Assembly: GCF_012913485.1 (NCBI RefSeq)
Contig: NZ_CP051774.1
Location: 4,774,001-4,838,000 of the forward strand
Source: Luteolibacter luteus
GTDB taxonomy: Bacteria; Verrucomicrobiota; Verrucomicrobiia; Verrucomicrobiales; Akkermansiaceae
Reading direction: 5' to 3'
DNA: 64,000 nucleotides
Below, piece after piece: positions 9,883 through 18,463 of the stretch. The position numbers and the translations under genes were made by a program. Position 1 is the stretch's first letter. Each line of letters opens with the position of its first letter. A model generated the notes under the pieces. It was not told where the DNA came from. It was given only the letters and a program-made list of their open reading frames with translations, and ran no database searches.

Positions 9883-9910
9883 TTGACCCTCTACTTTTAA
9901 TCCCTACTTT
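9883..9910 (+). promoter_or_regulatory. Candidate promoter/operator of the Rrf2 gene
   Basis: TTGACC at 9883-9888 and TACTTT at 9905-9910, 16 bases apart, resemble sigma-70 -35 and -10 boxes 18 bases before the Rrf2 start codon. A direct repeat CTACTTT recurs at 13-base spacing (9891 and 9904) and overlaps the -10 region, where an autoregulatory operator could lie. Based on inspection only. Confidence 0.4.
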
Positions 9911-9927
9911 GCGGTCAACATTCGCCG

Positions 9928-10512
9928 ATGCACCTTTCCAAGAAAGCCGAATATGCTCTGCGCGCACTCATTCACCTCGGGATCGCCACTGAAATGGGGC
10001 TTCCCGTGGTGTCGGGAGTGGAGTTGGCAGATGCGAACCGGCTGCCGCTGAAATTCATCGAGCGCATTCTCCAGGAGCTCCGGGAGGCCGGGCTGGTGGA
10101 AACGAAGCGAGGGAAGCTGGGCGGATACGCGCTGGCCACCTCGGCGGAGCAGGTCCGGATCGGTGACATCGTCCGACGGATGGATGGACGGCTGGCTCCG
10201 ATCTGCTGCGCCAGCGAGTTCGCCTACCAGCGATGTACCTGCCCCGATGAAGATCACTGCGGCCTGCGGATGCTGATGATCGATGTGCGCAATGCGATTG
10301 CCAACATCCTTGATCGCTACTCCTTGGCCCAAGTGGTCGAAGTCACCCTGCGCAAGATGCGCCGCGATGGAGTGGCACCACCTTTCTCCACTCACGCAGG
10401 CGCGAAGACAAATGCACCCCAAGTCCGCGGCAAGGCGAATCCTGCCGACGGTTTCCTAGAAGGACTCTCCCAACTTGTTACCGCTCCGAGCGATGAACAC
10501 CAGAACCAATGA
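9928..10512 (+). CDS. Rrf2-family transcriptional regulator
   Basis: A 194-residue regulator with the canonical Rrf2 start MHLSKKAEYALRALIHL and a winged helix-turn-helix in residues 1-80 (LKFIERILQELREAGLVETKRG..GGY). Cysteines at ~93, 94, 103, 105 and 111 (ICC, RCTC, HCGLR) lie where IscR/NsrR-type members bind an iron-sulfur cluster, so a redox- or cluster-sensing role is plausible. CymR, the cysteine-metabolism regulator of Firmicutes, belongs to the same family. Its position ahead of a YezD-like gene, a porin and the sulfate ABC transporter suggests it controls sulfur acquisition. The C-terminal ~40 residues are low-complexity. The stop overlaps the next start by 20 bases, so the two are translationally linked. 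Confidence 0.9.
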   Translation: MHLSKKAEYALRALIHLGIATEMGLPVVSGVELADANRLPLKFIERILQELREAGLVETKRGKLGGYALATSAEQVRIGDIVRRMDGRLAPICCASEFAYQRCTCPDEDHCGLRMLMIDVRNAIANILDRYSLAQVVEVTLRKMRRDGVAPPFSTHAGAKTNAPQVRGKANPADGFLEGLSQLVTAPSDEHQNQ

Positions 10513-10684
10513 TCGTCTGAAACCAGACCAAAACCTGCAGGCCGACTGGCTCGAGGTCGTGCGCAAAAAGGTCGAAGACCTGCGCTTCGGCTCCGTCCAG
10601 ATCATCGTCCATGAAGGACGGGTGACCCAGGTCGAAAGCCTGGAGAAGACCCGCTTTCCCACCAAATCCGACGAACAAGGCTGA
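10493..10684 (+). CDS. YezD-like small protein (DUF2292)
   Basis: A 63-residue protein starting at the ATG at 10493, inside the end of the Rrf2 gene. The core (WLEVVRKKVEDLRFGSVQIIVHEGRVTQVESLEKTRF) matches the DUF2292/YezD family: a helix followed by a beta-hairpin with FGSVQIIVHEGRVTQVE. The biochemical function is unknown, but members are frequently found beside sulfate or cysteine assimilation genes, as here. An intrinsic terminator follows 35 bases later, so Rrf2 and this gene may form a short unit separate from the porin. Confidence 0.82.
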   Translation: MNTRTNDRLKPDQNLQADWLEVVRKKVEDLRFGSVQIIVHEGRVTQVESLEKTRFPTKSDEQG

Positions 10685-10718
10685 GCAATCCGCAGCCACG
10701 TTCCATCACTTTCACATC

Positions 10719-10748
10719 GCGGGACAAGATCCGGTCCCGCTTCGTTTT
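10719..10748 (+). terminator. Intrinsic terminator after the YezD-like gene
   Basis: GCGGGAC (10719-10725) pairs with GTCCCGC (10734-10740) around an 8-base loop and is followed by TTCGTTTT, a typical rho-independent terminator. Confidence 0.7.
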
Positions 10749-10873
10749 CAGATCCACTGACCGAACAGGCTGCAAACACGGCCTTCCTTCCACTGCCATT
10801 CAGGCATCTCCCCGAGTCGAGCAACCCACACCATAAGGGCGCCGCCTCTCTCCAGCGGGAAAATAAAACCAAC

Positions 10874-12103
10874 ATGAACACCAACACTACCCGGGCCACG
10901 GGAGTGCGGAAGTCTTCCGTTCTTGCCGGCCGGTCTGTATTCACGAGATCCAAAGCGCCGCGACTTCTCGTCACTGGAGCCCTCGCTGCTATCCCCCCGA
11001 CCAGCATGGCATTCGACTTCGATCCCTTCAGCACGCCATCGGCGGAAGAGACCGCGATGTTCGACAAGCTGTGGAGCAATTTCGTTCTCTACAAGAACGA
11101 CAAGAATCCGCTGCTGGAGGAGTTCAAGCTGATCGGGAAGTACCAGGGCCAGTATTACTGGGTGGATTCGGATCAAGGGGACGTGGATGCATGGGAAGAC
11201 CGCCGCTTCCGCTTCGGCTTCGATGCGAAGATGTTCGAGAAGAAGCTGGAGGTCCGTGCGACCTTCCAGAGCACGGATAACTTCGACCCCTTTTACAACG
11301 GTCTCGAAGACGCGTATGTGAAGTGGAAGCCGACTTCCGATCTCACCTTCACCGTCGGTCACATCAAGCCCCTGATCGGTTACTTCGATTGGCTGCAATC
11401 GAGCGATCTCCAGCAAACCTTCGATAGTTCCCAGGTTTTCAACCAGCTTCGCGTGAACCGCATGCTGGGCCTGACGGCAGAGGGCAAGGTAGGTGATTTC
11501 TCCTGGCAGGTGGGTGGCTACTCGAATGACTCCGACAAGGAGTTCGGCAAGTTCGGCGGTGCTTACAGCTTTGGTGCCGGTGTCGGCTACGATGCGAAGG
11601 AATGCTTCGGCTGGGAGAAGGCGGATTTCCGCTTGGATTGGATCCATAGCGGGCACGACAAGGATGACTACCTGCTCACCCGCTATGATGACTTGGTGTC
11701 CGCCACTTTCTGGGGCGAGCAGGGTCCGTGGGCTTTGGTAGTGGAGGGCTTTAGCGGCTCCGGCGGCGAGGGCAGGGATGGTGATGTCTTCGGCTTCTTC
11801 GTGCAGCCGATGTACGACATCATTCCCAAGCGCCTTCAATTGGTCGGCCGCTATTCTTTCACCACCGGCGATGGTCCGGACAGCGTGATCCGTCAGAATC
11901 GCTACGAAGGCGAAGCGCCTTTTCTCACCGGCGGAGGCCGCGGTGATGAATACCATGCCCTCTACCTGGGCGCACAGTATTTCATCTACGGCGACAAGCT
12001 GAAGCTCATGGCCGGTGGCGAATACGCCCACCTCGACGGTGGTGGCAATGGTGGCGACTACGAAGGTGTCACCTGGCTCACGGGTATCCGCTTCTACTTC
12101 TGA
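10874..12103 (+). CDS. Outer-membrane porin (OprP/OprO-like)
   Basis: A 409-residue protein with a long signal region (cleavage likely after SMA near residue 47) followed by alternating amphipathic strands typical of 16-strand porins: KLIGKYQGQYYWVDSDQGD, RRFRFGFDAKMFEKKLEVRATFQS, ... DAYVKWKPTSDLTFTVGHIKP. The terminal strand ends in Phe (WLTGIRFYF), the outer-membrane insertion signature. It resembles phosphate-selective porins O/P, which often carry other anions. Placed directly before two sulfate-binding lipoproteins, it is likely the outer-membrane entry for sulfate or a related sulfur oxyanion. Thirty-eight bases separate it from the first binding protein, so co-transcription is likely. 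Confidence 0.82.
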   Translation: MNTNTTRATGVRKSSVLAGRSVFTRSKAPRLLVTGALAAIPPTSMAFDFDPFSTPSAEETAMFDKLWSNFVLYKNDKNPLLEEFKLIGKYQGQYYWVDSDQGDVDAWEDRRFRFGFDAKMFEKKLEVRATFQSTDNFDPFYNGLEDAYVKWKPTSDLTFTVGHIKPLIGYFDWLQSSDLQQTFDSSQVFNQLRVNRMLGLTAEGKVGDFSWQVGGYSNDSDKEFGKFGGAYSFGAGVGYDAKECFGWEKADFRLDWIHSGHDKDDYLLTRYDDLVSATFWGEQGPWALVVEGFSGSGGEGRDGDVFGFFVQPMYDIIPKRLQLVGRYSFTTGDGPDSVIRQNRYEGEAPFLTGGGRGDEYHALYLGAQYFIYGDKLKLMAGGEYAHLDGGGNGGDYEGVTWLTGIRFYF

Positions 12104-12141
12104 AGCGCTGACGACAACCGGAGCCTTTCCTTTCTCATCTC

Positions 12142-13155
12142 ATGAAAATTCACGCACTCCTGCCCGCTATCCTGGCAACGCTTATCGTTCTGCCGGGCTG
12201 CGGAGAAAAAGGCAAAGGCTCCGGCACCACGCTTGAACTTCAGAATGTCTCCTACGATCCAACCCGCGAATTCTACGAAGAGGTGAATGCCATCTTCGCG
12301 AAGAAGTGGGAGTCGGAAGGGAAGGGGAAGATCACGATTACTCAGTCCCATGGCGGATCCGGCAAGCAGGCCCGTGCGGTCATCGATGGCCAACCCGCCG
12401 ATGTCGTCACACTGGCGCTTTCGCTGGATATCGACATGATCAGCAAGGAGAGCGGGCTGCTGCCGGAGGATTGGCAGGCGAAGTTTCCTAACAATAGCTC
12501 GCCCTACACCTCCACCATCGTCTTCGTGGTCCGGAAGGGAAACCCGAAGGGGATCAAAGACTGGGGTGATCTGGTCAAGGACGGCACCCAGGTGATCACC
12601 CCGAACCCGAAGACAGGCGGAGCCCCCCGCTGGGCCTATCTCGCCGGATGGGCATGGGCTGAGAAGCAGAACGGCGGCGATCAGGCTGCGGCGAAGGACT
12701 TCATCTCGAAGCTCTACAAGAACGTGCCCGTGCTGGATTCCGGCGCGCGCGGTTCGACGACCACCTTTGCACAGCGGAGTATCGGTGACGTCCTGATCTC
12801 TTGGGAAAATGAGGCGCATCTCATCGAGAAGGAATTCCCGGGCCAGACCGAGATTGTCTATCCTTCCCTGAGTATTCTCGCCGAGCCGCCGGTAGCGGTG
12901 GTCGAGAAGACAACGGAGAAGAAGGGCACGACCGCCGCAGCGAAAGCCTATCTCGATTTCCTCTACACGCCCGAGGGGCAGGATCTGGCGGGCAAGCACT
13001 TCTATCGCCCCCGCGACCCGCAGGCTGCGGCCAAATATGCGGCCACTTTCCCGAAGATCGAACTCGTCACCATCGATCACTTCGGCGGTTGGCCAAAGGC
13101 GCAGCAGACTCACTTTGCCGATGGCGGCATCTTCGACCAGATTTACGCGAAATGA
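12142..13155 (+). CDS. Sulfate ABC transporter substrate-binding lipoprotein (copy 1)
   Basis: A 337-residue protein with a lipoprotein signal ending LIVLPGC (Cys20), so it is predicted to be lipid-anchored. The mature part is a sulfate/thiosulfate-binding protein of the Sbp/CysP family: [74 protein letters not shown], and the C-terminal GKHFYRPR. These segments carry the anion-contacting loops of the family. It is followed 89 bases later by a close paralogue and then by the permease and ATPase genes. Whether this copy prefers sulfate, thiosulfate or another oxyanion cannot be told from sequence. Confidence 0.93.
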   Translation: MKIHALLPAILATLIVLPGCGEKGKGSGTTLELQNVSYDPTREFYEEVNAIFAKKWESEGKGKITITQSHGGSGKQARAVIDGQPADVVTLALSLDIDMISKESGLLPEDWQAKFPNNSSPYTSTIVFVVRKGNPKGIKDWGDLVKDGTQVITPNPKTGGAPRWAYLAGWAWAEKQNGGDQAAAKDFISKLYKNVPVLDSGARGSTTTFAQRSIGDVLISWENEAHLIEKEFPGQTEIVYPSLSILAEPPVAVVEKTTEKKGTTAAAKAYLDFLYTPEGQDLAGKHFYRPRDPQAAAKYAATFPKIELVTIDHFGGWPKAQQTHFADGGIFDQIYAK

Positions 13156-13244
13156 TCCCGGCATGAAGTCGTGATGCCCCGCCGGGTGGGCAGCAGTTCC
13201 AGTTCTCTTATCGATTCAAGATTCATCCAAACCAAGTAGATACC

Positions 13245-14267
13245 ATGAAAGCACGTCTCATCATCCCCTTCGCCCTGGCTGCCCTGTTTGCACTGCCGGG
13301 TTGCGGCGAGAAGAAGTCGGCTGGTGCCGGCGGCGTTCTGGAGCTCCAGAATGTTTCCTATGACCCGACCCGCGAATTCTATGAAGCGGTGAACAAGTCC
13401 TTCGTGAAGAAGTGGAAGGATGAAGGGAAGGGGGACATCAAGATCACCCAATCCCACGGCGGCTCTGGAAAGCAGGCCCGTGCCGTGATCGATGGCCAAT
13501 CCGCTGACGTTGTCACCTTGGCTCTCGCCGGTGACATTGATGTGATCGCCCGCGAAGCGAAGCTCCTGCCCGCCGATTGGCAGGCGAAGCTGCCGGACAA
13601 CAGTTCTCCGTACACCTCCACGATCGTCTTTGTCGTCCGCAAGGGCAATCCGAAGGGAATCAAGGATTGGGGTGACCTGATCAAGGATGGCACCCAGGTG
13701 ATCACTCCGAATCCGAAGACCTCCGGTGGTGCCCGCTGGAACTATCTGGCCGCATGGGCATGGGCGGAGAAGCAATACGGTGGCGACCAAGAGAAGGTGC
13801 TCGAATACATCACGAAGCTCTTCAAGAACGTGCCGGTGCTTGATACCGGTGCCCGCGGCTCCACCACCACCTTTGCCCAGCGCGAGATTGGCGACGTGTT
13901 CCTTTCCTGGGAAAATGAAGCTTATCTCATCGAGAAGGAATTCCCCGGCAAGACCGACATCGTTTATCCCTCGCTGAGCATCCTGGCCGAGCCGCCAGTG
14001 GCCGTGGTGGAGAAGAATGTGGAGAAGCACGGCACCGCTGAAGCAGCGAAGGCCTATCTGGAGTTCCTCTACACGGATGAAGCCCAGACCCTCGCCGGTG
14101 AAAACTTCTACCGTCCGCGGAAGGCCGAGATCCTGGCGAAGTTCAGCAGCAAGCTGCCGACCATCCCGCTGGTGACCGTGGACAAGGACTTCGGTGGCTG
14201 GGCGAAGGCGCAGGCGACCCACTTCGACGACGGCGGCACCTTCGACAAGGCCTACGGCGCGAAGTAA
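13245..14267 (+). CDS. Sulfate ABC transporter substrate-binding lipoprotein (copy 2)
   Basis: A 340-residue paralogue of the preceding gene, identical at most positions, with the same lipobox (ALPGC, Cys20) and all family motifs ([47 protein letters not shown]). The nucleotide sequences remain very similar, so this looks like a tandem duplication after which both copies stayed intact. Differences concentrate near the N-terminus, in the [13 protein letters not shown] segment and in the last 60 residues, which could tune affinity. It precedes cysT by 64 bases in what appears to be a single operon. Confidence 0.93.
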   Translation: MKARLIIPFALAALFALPGCGEKKSAGAGGVLELQNVSYDPTREFYEAVNKSFVKKWKDEGKGDIKITQSHGGSGKQARAVIDGQSADVVTLALAGDIDVIAREAKLLPADWQAKLPDNSSPYTSTIVFVVRKGNPKGIKDWGDLIKDGTQVITPNPKTSGGARWNYLAAWAWAEKQYGGDQEKVLEYITKLFKNVPVLDTGARGSTTTFAQREIGDVFLSWENEAYLIEKEFPGKTDIVYPSLSILAEPPVAVVEKNVEKHGTAEAAKAYLEFLYTDEAQTLAGENFYRPRKAEILAKFSSKLPTIPLVTVDKDFGGWAKAQATHFDDGGTFDKAYGAK

Positions 14268-14331
14268 AGTCACGAGTTCCGCTTCCCTAATGACTCCTGT
14301 TTGATCAGGCTAGCCGCATTCACTGATCCGA

Positions 14332-15153
14332 ATGGCGAAGAAGCAACGCGTCCTTCCCGGCTATGGCCTGTCGATGGGGATTACCATCACTTGGCTCAGC
14401 CTCATCATCCTGATCCCTCTCGCCGCCTTGTTCATCAAGGCGGCGGGCTTGGGGCCAGCCCAGTGGTGGAGCATCCTCACCTCGCCGCGAGTGCTGGCGG
14501 CAGCCAAGCTGACCTTCGGGGCCAGCGCCGCGGCTGCCGGAGTCAGCGTGGTGTTAGGCTTGCTCGTCTCATGGGTGCTGGTGCGCTACCGGTTCCCGGG
14601 ACGAGGGATTCTGGATGCCATCGTGGATCTTCCATTTGCCCTGCCGACGGCGGTGGCGGGCATCACCCTCACACAGATTTATGCGCCGACCGGTTGGATC
14701 GGGAAGTATCTGGCCGAGTGGGGGATCAAAGGCGCTTACTCGCCCTTTGGTGTGTTCATCGCGCTGACCTTCATCGGGTTTCCCTTCGTGGTCCGCACGG
14801 TGCAACCGGTGATGGAGGATCTGGGGCCGGAGCTTGAGGAAGCCTCCGCGAGCCTCGGTGCGAACCGCTGGACGACGTTCCGGCGGGTGATTTTCCCTTT
14901 GCTAGTGCCGGCCTTGATCACTGGCTTCACCTTGGCCTTCGCCCGCGCGATCGGGGAATATGGCTCGGTGATCTTCATCTCGGGCAATCTGCCGATGAAG
15001 ACGGAGATCCTGCCGCTGCTGATTGTCGCTCAGTTGGAGCAATACAAGTATGAGGGAGCCGCAGTGATCGCGGCGGGGATGCTGATCGTTTCCTTCGGCC
15101 TTCTGTTCCTGATCAACCTTCTCCAACGCCGCCTGAACTGGCAGTCCCGCTGA
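14332..15153 (+). CDS. cysT: Sulfate ABC transporter permease CysT
   Basis: A 273-residue inner-membrane protein with about six hydrophobic segments, beginning [24 protein letters not shown]. The cytoplasmic EAA loop is clear ([27 protein letters not shown], residues ~165-190) and couples to the ATPase. [21 protein letters not shown] and [12 protein letters not shown] are hallmarks of CysT/CysU. It forms the heterodimeric channel with CysW, encoded 4 bases downstream, and is energised by CysA. Length and motifs match the family. Confidence 0.95.
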   Translation: MAKKQRVLPGYGLSMGITITWLSLIILIPLAALFIKAAGLGPAQWWSILTSPRVLAAAKLTFGASAAAAGVSVVLGLLVSWVLVRYRFPGRGILDAIVDLPFALPTAVAGITLTQIYAPTGWIGKYLAEWGIKGAYSPFGVFIALTFIGFPFVVRTVQPVMEDLGPELEEASASLGANRWTTFRRVIFPLLVPALITGFTLAFARAIGEYGSVIFISGNLPMKTEILPLLIVAQLEQYKYEGAAVIAAGMLIVSFGLLFLINLLQRRLNWQSR

Positions 15154-15157
15154 ACCG

Positions 15158-15997
15158 ATGGCTTACAAACCGGTCACCACAGAATCTGCTCCAGTCCGTT
15201 GGCTTCTCATCGGGCTGGCCTTCGTGATTCTCACGCTTTTCCTGCTGCTGCCCTTGGCTGCAGTGTTCATCGAGGCCTTCCGCCGTGGCGCGGATGTCTT
15301 CGTGAAGTCGCTTACGGAGGATGCCGCGCTTTCGGCGATCAAGCTGACGATTCTCGCGGCCGCGATTTCGGTGCCGCTGAATACGGTCTTCGGCCTGGCC
15401 GCCGCGTGGTTGATCACGAAGTTCCGGTTCAAGGGGCGCTCTTTCCTGCTCTCCCTGATTGACCTTCCCTTTGCGGTCTCTCCGGTCATCGCCGGTCTCG
15501 TCTTCGTCCTGCTCTTCGGCCTGAAGGGCTGGTTCGGGCCTTGGCTCCGGGAGCATGATATCGAGATCATCTTCGCGCTGCCGGGTATCATTCTCGCCAC
15601 GGTGTTCGTGACCTTTCCCTTCGTAGCCCGCGAGCTGATCCCGCTGATGGAAAGCCAAGGAAGCGATCAGGAAGAGGCGGCGGTGACGCTCGGCGCGCAC
15701 GGCTGGCAGATCTTCCGGAAAGTCACGATTCCGAATATCAAGTGGGGCCTCCTCTATGGCGTACTGCTATGCAATGCCCGTGCGATGGGCGAGTTCGGCG
15801 CCGTGTCGGTGGTTTCCGGCCACATCCGTGGCAAGACGAACACGCTGCCGCTGCATGTCGAGGTGCTCTACAACGAATATCAATTCAGCGCGGCCTTTGC
15901 CTGCGCGGCCCTGCTGGCTCTTCTTGCTCTCGTGACCCTCGGCCTCAAAACCGCCGTCGAACATTTCACCGGCCATTCCTCCAAGAGAAGGCACTGA
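15158..15997 (+). CDS. cysW: Sulfate ABC transporter permease CysW
   Basis: A 279-residue inner-membrane permease with about six membrane spans. Family signatures are [39 protein letters not shown], the EAA loop [26 protein letters not shown], and [29 protein letters not shown], which is diagnostic of CysW. It begins 4 bases after the cysT stop, implying coupled expression and heterodimer assembly with CysT. The ATPase gene follows after 27 bases. Confidence 0.95.
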   Translation: MAYKPVTTESAPVRWLLIGLAFVILTLFLLLPLAAVFIEAFRRGADVFVKSLTEDAALSAIKLTILAAAISVPLNTVFGLAAAWLITKFRFKGRSFLLSLIDLPFAVSPVIAGLVFVLLFGLKGWFGPWLREHDIEIIFALPGIILATVFVTFPFVARELIPLMESQGSDQEEAAVTLGAHGWQIFRKVTIPNIKWGLLYGVLLCNARAMGEFGAVSVVSGHIRGKTNTLPLHVEVLYNEYQFSAAFACAALLALLALVTLGLKTAVEHFTGHSSKRRH

Positions 15998-16024
15998 TTT
16001 TCCGCTCCGAAACCCTTTCCTGTC

Positions 16025-17035
16025 ATGTCCGTCTCCATCCAATCCATTCACAAGACCTTCGGCACCTACACCGCGCTGGATGATGTGTCGCTCGAGGTTC
16101 CTGATGGCTCGCTCACGGCATTGCTCGGTCCTTCCGGATCCGGAAAGACGACGCTGCTGCGCATCGTTGCCGGTCTGGAGTATGCCGATGCCGGGAGTGG
16201 CAGGGTGCTTTTCCACGGCGAAGACGTGACGGATGTCCCGGCTGGAAAGCGCGGCGTCGGTTTCGTGTTCCAGCACTACGCGCTCTTCAAGCACATGTCC
16301 GTGGCGGACAACATCGCCTTCGGCCTCACGGTGCTGCCCGGCTCCAAACGTCCGGCGAAGAGCGAGATCAACGATCGCGTGAAGGAGTTGCTCCATCTCG
16401 TGAAGCTCGACGGTCTCGACAAGCGCCGTCCGCACGAGCTCTCCGGTGGCCAGCGCCAGCGTGTCGCCCTTGCCCGCGCCCTCGCGATCCGGCCGAAGGT
16501 CCTGCTCCTGGACGAACCCTTCGGCGCGCTTGACGCCCAGGTGCGAAAGGATCTGCGCCGCTGGCTCCGCCAATTCCACGATGAGATCGGCCTCACCACT
16601 TTGTTCGTGACCCACGACCAGGAGGAGGCTCTCGAGCTGGCCGACCAGGTGGTGGTGATGCGCAATGCCCGCATCGAGCAGACGGGCAAGCCGCAGAAGA
16701 TCTACGATGAGCCTCGTACTTCTTTCGTCTACGAGTTCCTCGGCGAGGTGAACAAGCTGGACGACGGCCGCTATGTCCGCCCGCACGAGATCGAGCTGAA
16801 GTTCGCCGCCGAAGAAGGAGTCCACCTTGCCGGCCGCGTGAGTCACCTCTTCGTGGCGGGTCCCTTTGCTCGTCTTAGCGTGGTTCCAGAGAACGGTAGC
16901 CGCCGCGAGGTGGAGGTCTGGGCGACCCGCGAGCAGGTGGAGGAGATGGCGCTGGAGAATGGCGATATCGTCGGGCTGCGTTTCCCCGAGCTCAAGGACT
17001 CGAGCAAGCCGAAGGATAGCAGCAAGCCGGAGTGA
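16025..17035 (+). CDS. cysA: Sulfate ABC transporter ATP-binding protein CysA
   Basis: A 336-residue ABC ATPase with all catalytic elements: Walker [11 protein letters not shown] (residues ~36-45), Q-loop FVFQHYALF, signature [15 protein letters not shown], Walker [13 protein letters not shown], and switch His in VTHDQEEA. The C-terminal ~100 residues form the TOBE-like regulatory domain expected for CysA (YVRPHEIEL). The last residues are a low-complexity Ser/Lys/Pro tail ([13 protein letters not shown]) containing a short duplication. It is the last gene of the sulfate uptake operon. No sulfate-reduction genes are in the window, so assimilation enzymes must be encoded elsewhere. Confidence 0.96.
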   Translation: MSVSIQSIHKTFGTYTALDDVSLEVPDGSLTALLGPSGSGKTTLLRIVAGLEYADAGSGRVLFHGEDVTDVPAGKRGVGFVFQHYALFKHMSVADNIAFGLTVLPGSKRPAKSEINDRVKELLHLVKLDGLDKRRPHELSGGQRQRVALARALAIRPKVLLLDEPFGALDAQVRKDLRRWLRQFHDEIGLTTLFVTHDQEEALELADQVVVMRNARIEQTGKPQKIYDEPRTSFVYEFLGEVNKLDDGRYVRPHEIELKFAAEEGVHLAGRVSHLFVAGPFARLSVVPENGSRREVEVWATREQVEEMALENGDIVGLRFPELKDSSKPKDSSKPE

Positions 17036-17122
17036 TTTTGCTTCATCGGGCGAGGGGTAAATCCTTGCTGGGAAGAAAGGAGAGTCCTGCTAGCAATCGT
17101 AGGGACGACTCTCCTCGATACC

Positions 17123-18094
17123 ATGAAGCGAAACCTGCTCTCCGGCGTTGCCTTGGCTTTTTCATCCTTTGCGGCTCTGCCTCTGACGGCCGAGACCGAT
17201 GCGCTCTCTGGAAAGGATCTTGCCCGGCACGATTTTCTCTACGCGGGGGAGTCCAAGCAGCGGCGCGCCTATCTGGTGAAGGGTGGGGAAGTGGTGTGGT
17301 CCTATGACGATCCGGCAGGAAAAGGCGAGATCAGCGACGCGGTCTTGCTCGCCAATGGCAATTTGTTGATCGCCCACCAATATGCGGTGAAATTGATCTC
17401 CCCGGAGAAGAAAGTCCTCTGGAATCTGGATGCTCCGGAGGGGACTGAAATTCACACCGCGATGCCGATTGGCAGTGACCACGTCATCTATGTGCAGAAC
17501 GGGAACCCGGCGTGGGTGAGAGTGGTCAACTTCAAGACCGGCGAGACCAAGAATGAGTTCCAAGTGCCTACCGGAAACCCCAAGGGCGTTCACGGGCAGT
17601 TTCGCCATGGTCGTCTCAGCTCACGCGGCACGCTCCTGCTGGCGCACATGGATATGGGCAAGGTTTCAGAATACGATGCCAGCGGGAAAGAGCTTCGCTC
17701 TTGGTCCTCGGATCGTCCTTGGGGGGTGGCTCCGTTGAAGAACGGGAATATCCTCGTTACGGAGCGCGCTGCGATCCGTGAGCTCACTCTCGATGGAAAA
17801 GAGGTTTCGGTGATCAGGCCATCTGTTGATGCTCCTGAGTTCGATCTAAACAGCCTCCAGCTCGCATGGCGTCTGTCGAACGGGAACACGCTCGTGAACA
17901 ATTGGTTCAACGAATGGAGCGGCGAGGTCGATCGGACCAAGCCGCCCGTCCAAGCGGTGGAGTTCACGCCTGACAAGAAGATCGTGTGGGTACTCCGGTC
18001 CTGGGAGAAGCCAGACTTGGGGCCGTCCACCACGATTCAGATCCTTGATCACGCGGAGCCGTTGGAGAATGTCGGATTTGGCTCCATTCGCTAA
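17123..18094 (+). CDS. Exported beta-propeller (PQQ/arylsulfotransferase-like) protein
   Basis: A 323-residue protein with an N-terminal signal peptide (FSSFAALPLTAE). The rest is a repeated motif of propeller blades: GEVVWSYDDPAGKGEISDAVLLANGNLLIAH, KKVLWNLDAPEGTEIHTAMPIGSDHVIYV, GKELRSWSSDRPWGVAPLKNGNILVTE and KKIVWVLRSW. The pattern of a Trp-containing strand followed by xLxNGNxLI is typical of arylsulfotransferase-like or PQQ-type propellers. No catalytic residues can be assigned with confidence. It lies 87 bases after cysA, but an inverted repeat around the start region suggests it may be a separate unit. Confidence 0.65.
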   Translation: MKRNLLSGVALAFSSFAALPLTAETDALSGKDLARHDFLYAGESKQRRAYLVKGGEVVWSYDDPAGKGEISDAVLLANGNLLIAHQYAVKLISPEKKVLWNLDAPEGTEIHTAMPIGSDHVIYVQNGNPAWVRVVNFKTGETKNEFQVPTGNPKGVHGQFRHGRLSSRGTLLLAHMDMGKVSEYDASGKELRSWSSDRPWGVAPLKNGNILVTERAAIRELTLDGKEVSVIRPSVDAPEFDLNSLQLAWRLSNGNTLVNNWFNEWSGEVDRTKPPVQAVEFTPDKKIVWVLRSWEKPDLGPSTTIQILDHAEPLENVGFGSIR

Positions 18095-18463
18095 GCCGCC
18101 GGCGTGTGATTTGCACGATCTCGTCACGAAGTGGTGAGGCGAGAGTGACCGGAAAATGGCGGGGATTCCCACGAAAAGGGGAAATGCGTGGCGATGAATC
18201 TCCGCGGGTTTCCTGCTAAGGGTGGTATCATTCCGTCAGCCAACGGAAACGTGCAAGTGCCCTTGACCCGATTGGGTTAAGGGTGACTTGGCTGTGTGCC
18301 CCTGATGCGACGGGATAAGGACCTTTCTCTTTTCCGGCTCTTCCTTGTGGACCATGGCGAAATCCAACCCCGTCGATCCCCGCTCCGAACCCGTTGCTGA
18401 GCCCCGCGCGTGTTCATGAGGCATCGATAGATCGAGTCCTCTCCGGTCTCACGCCCCAACCCA
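18095..18463. other. Intergenic region before the LamG/GH128-like gene
   Basis: About 370 bases with no open frame of coding quality on either strand. I see no clear promoter, RNA or repeat. Confidence 0.45.
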
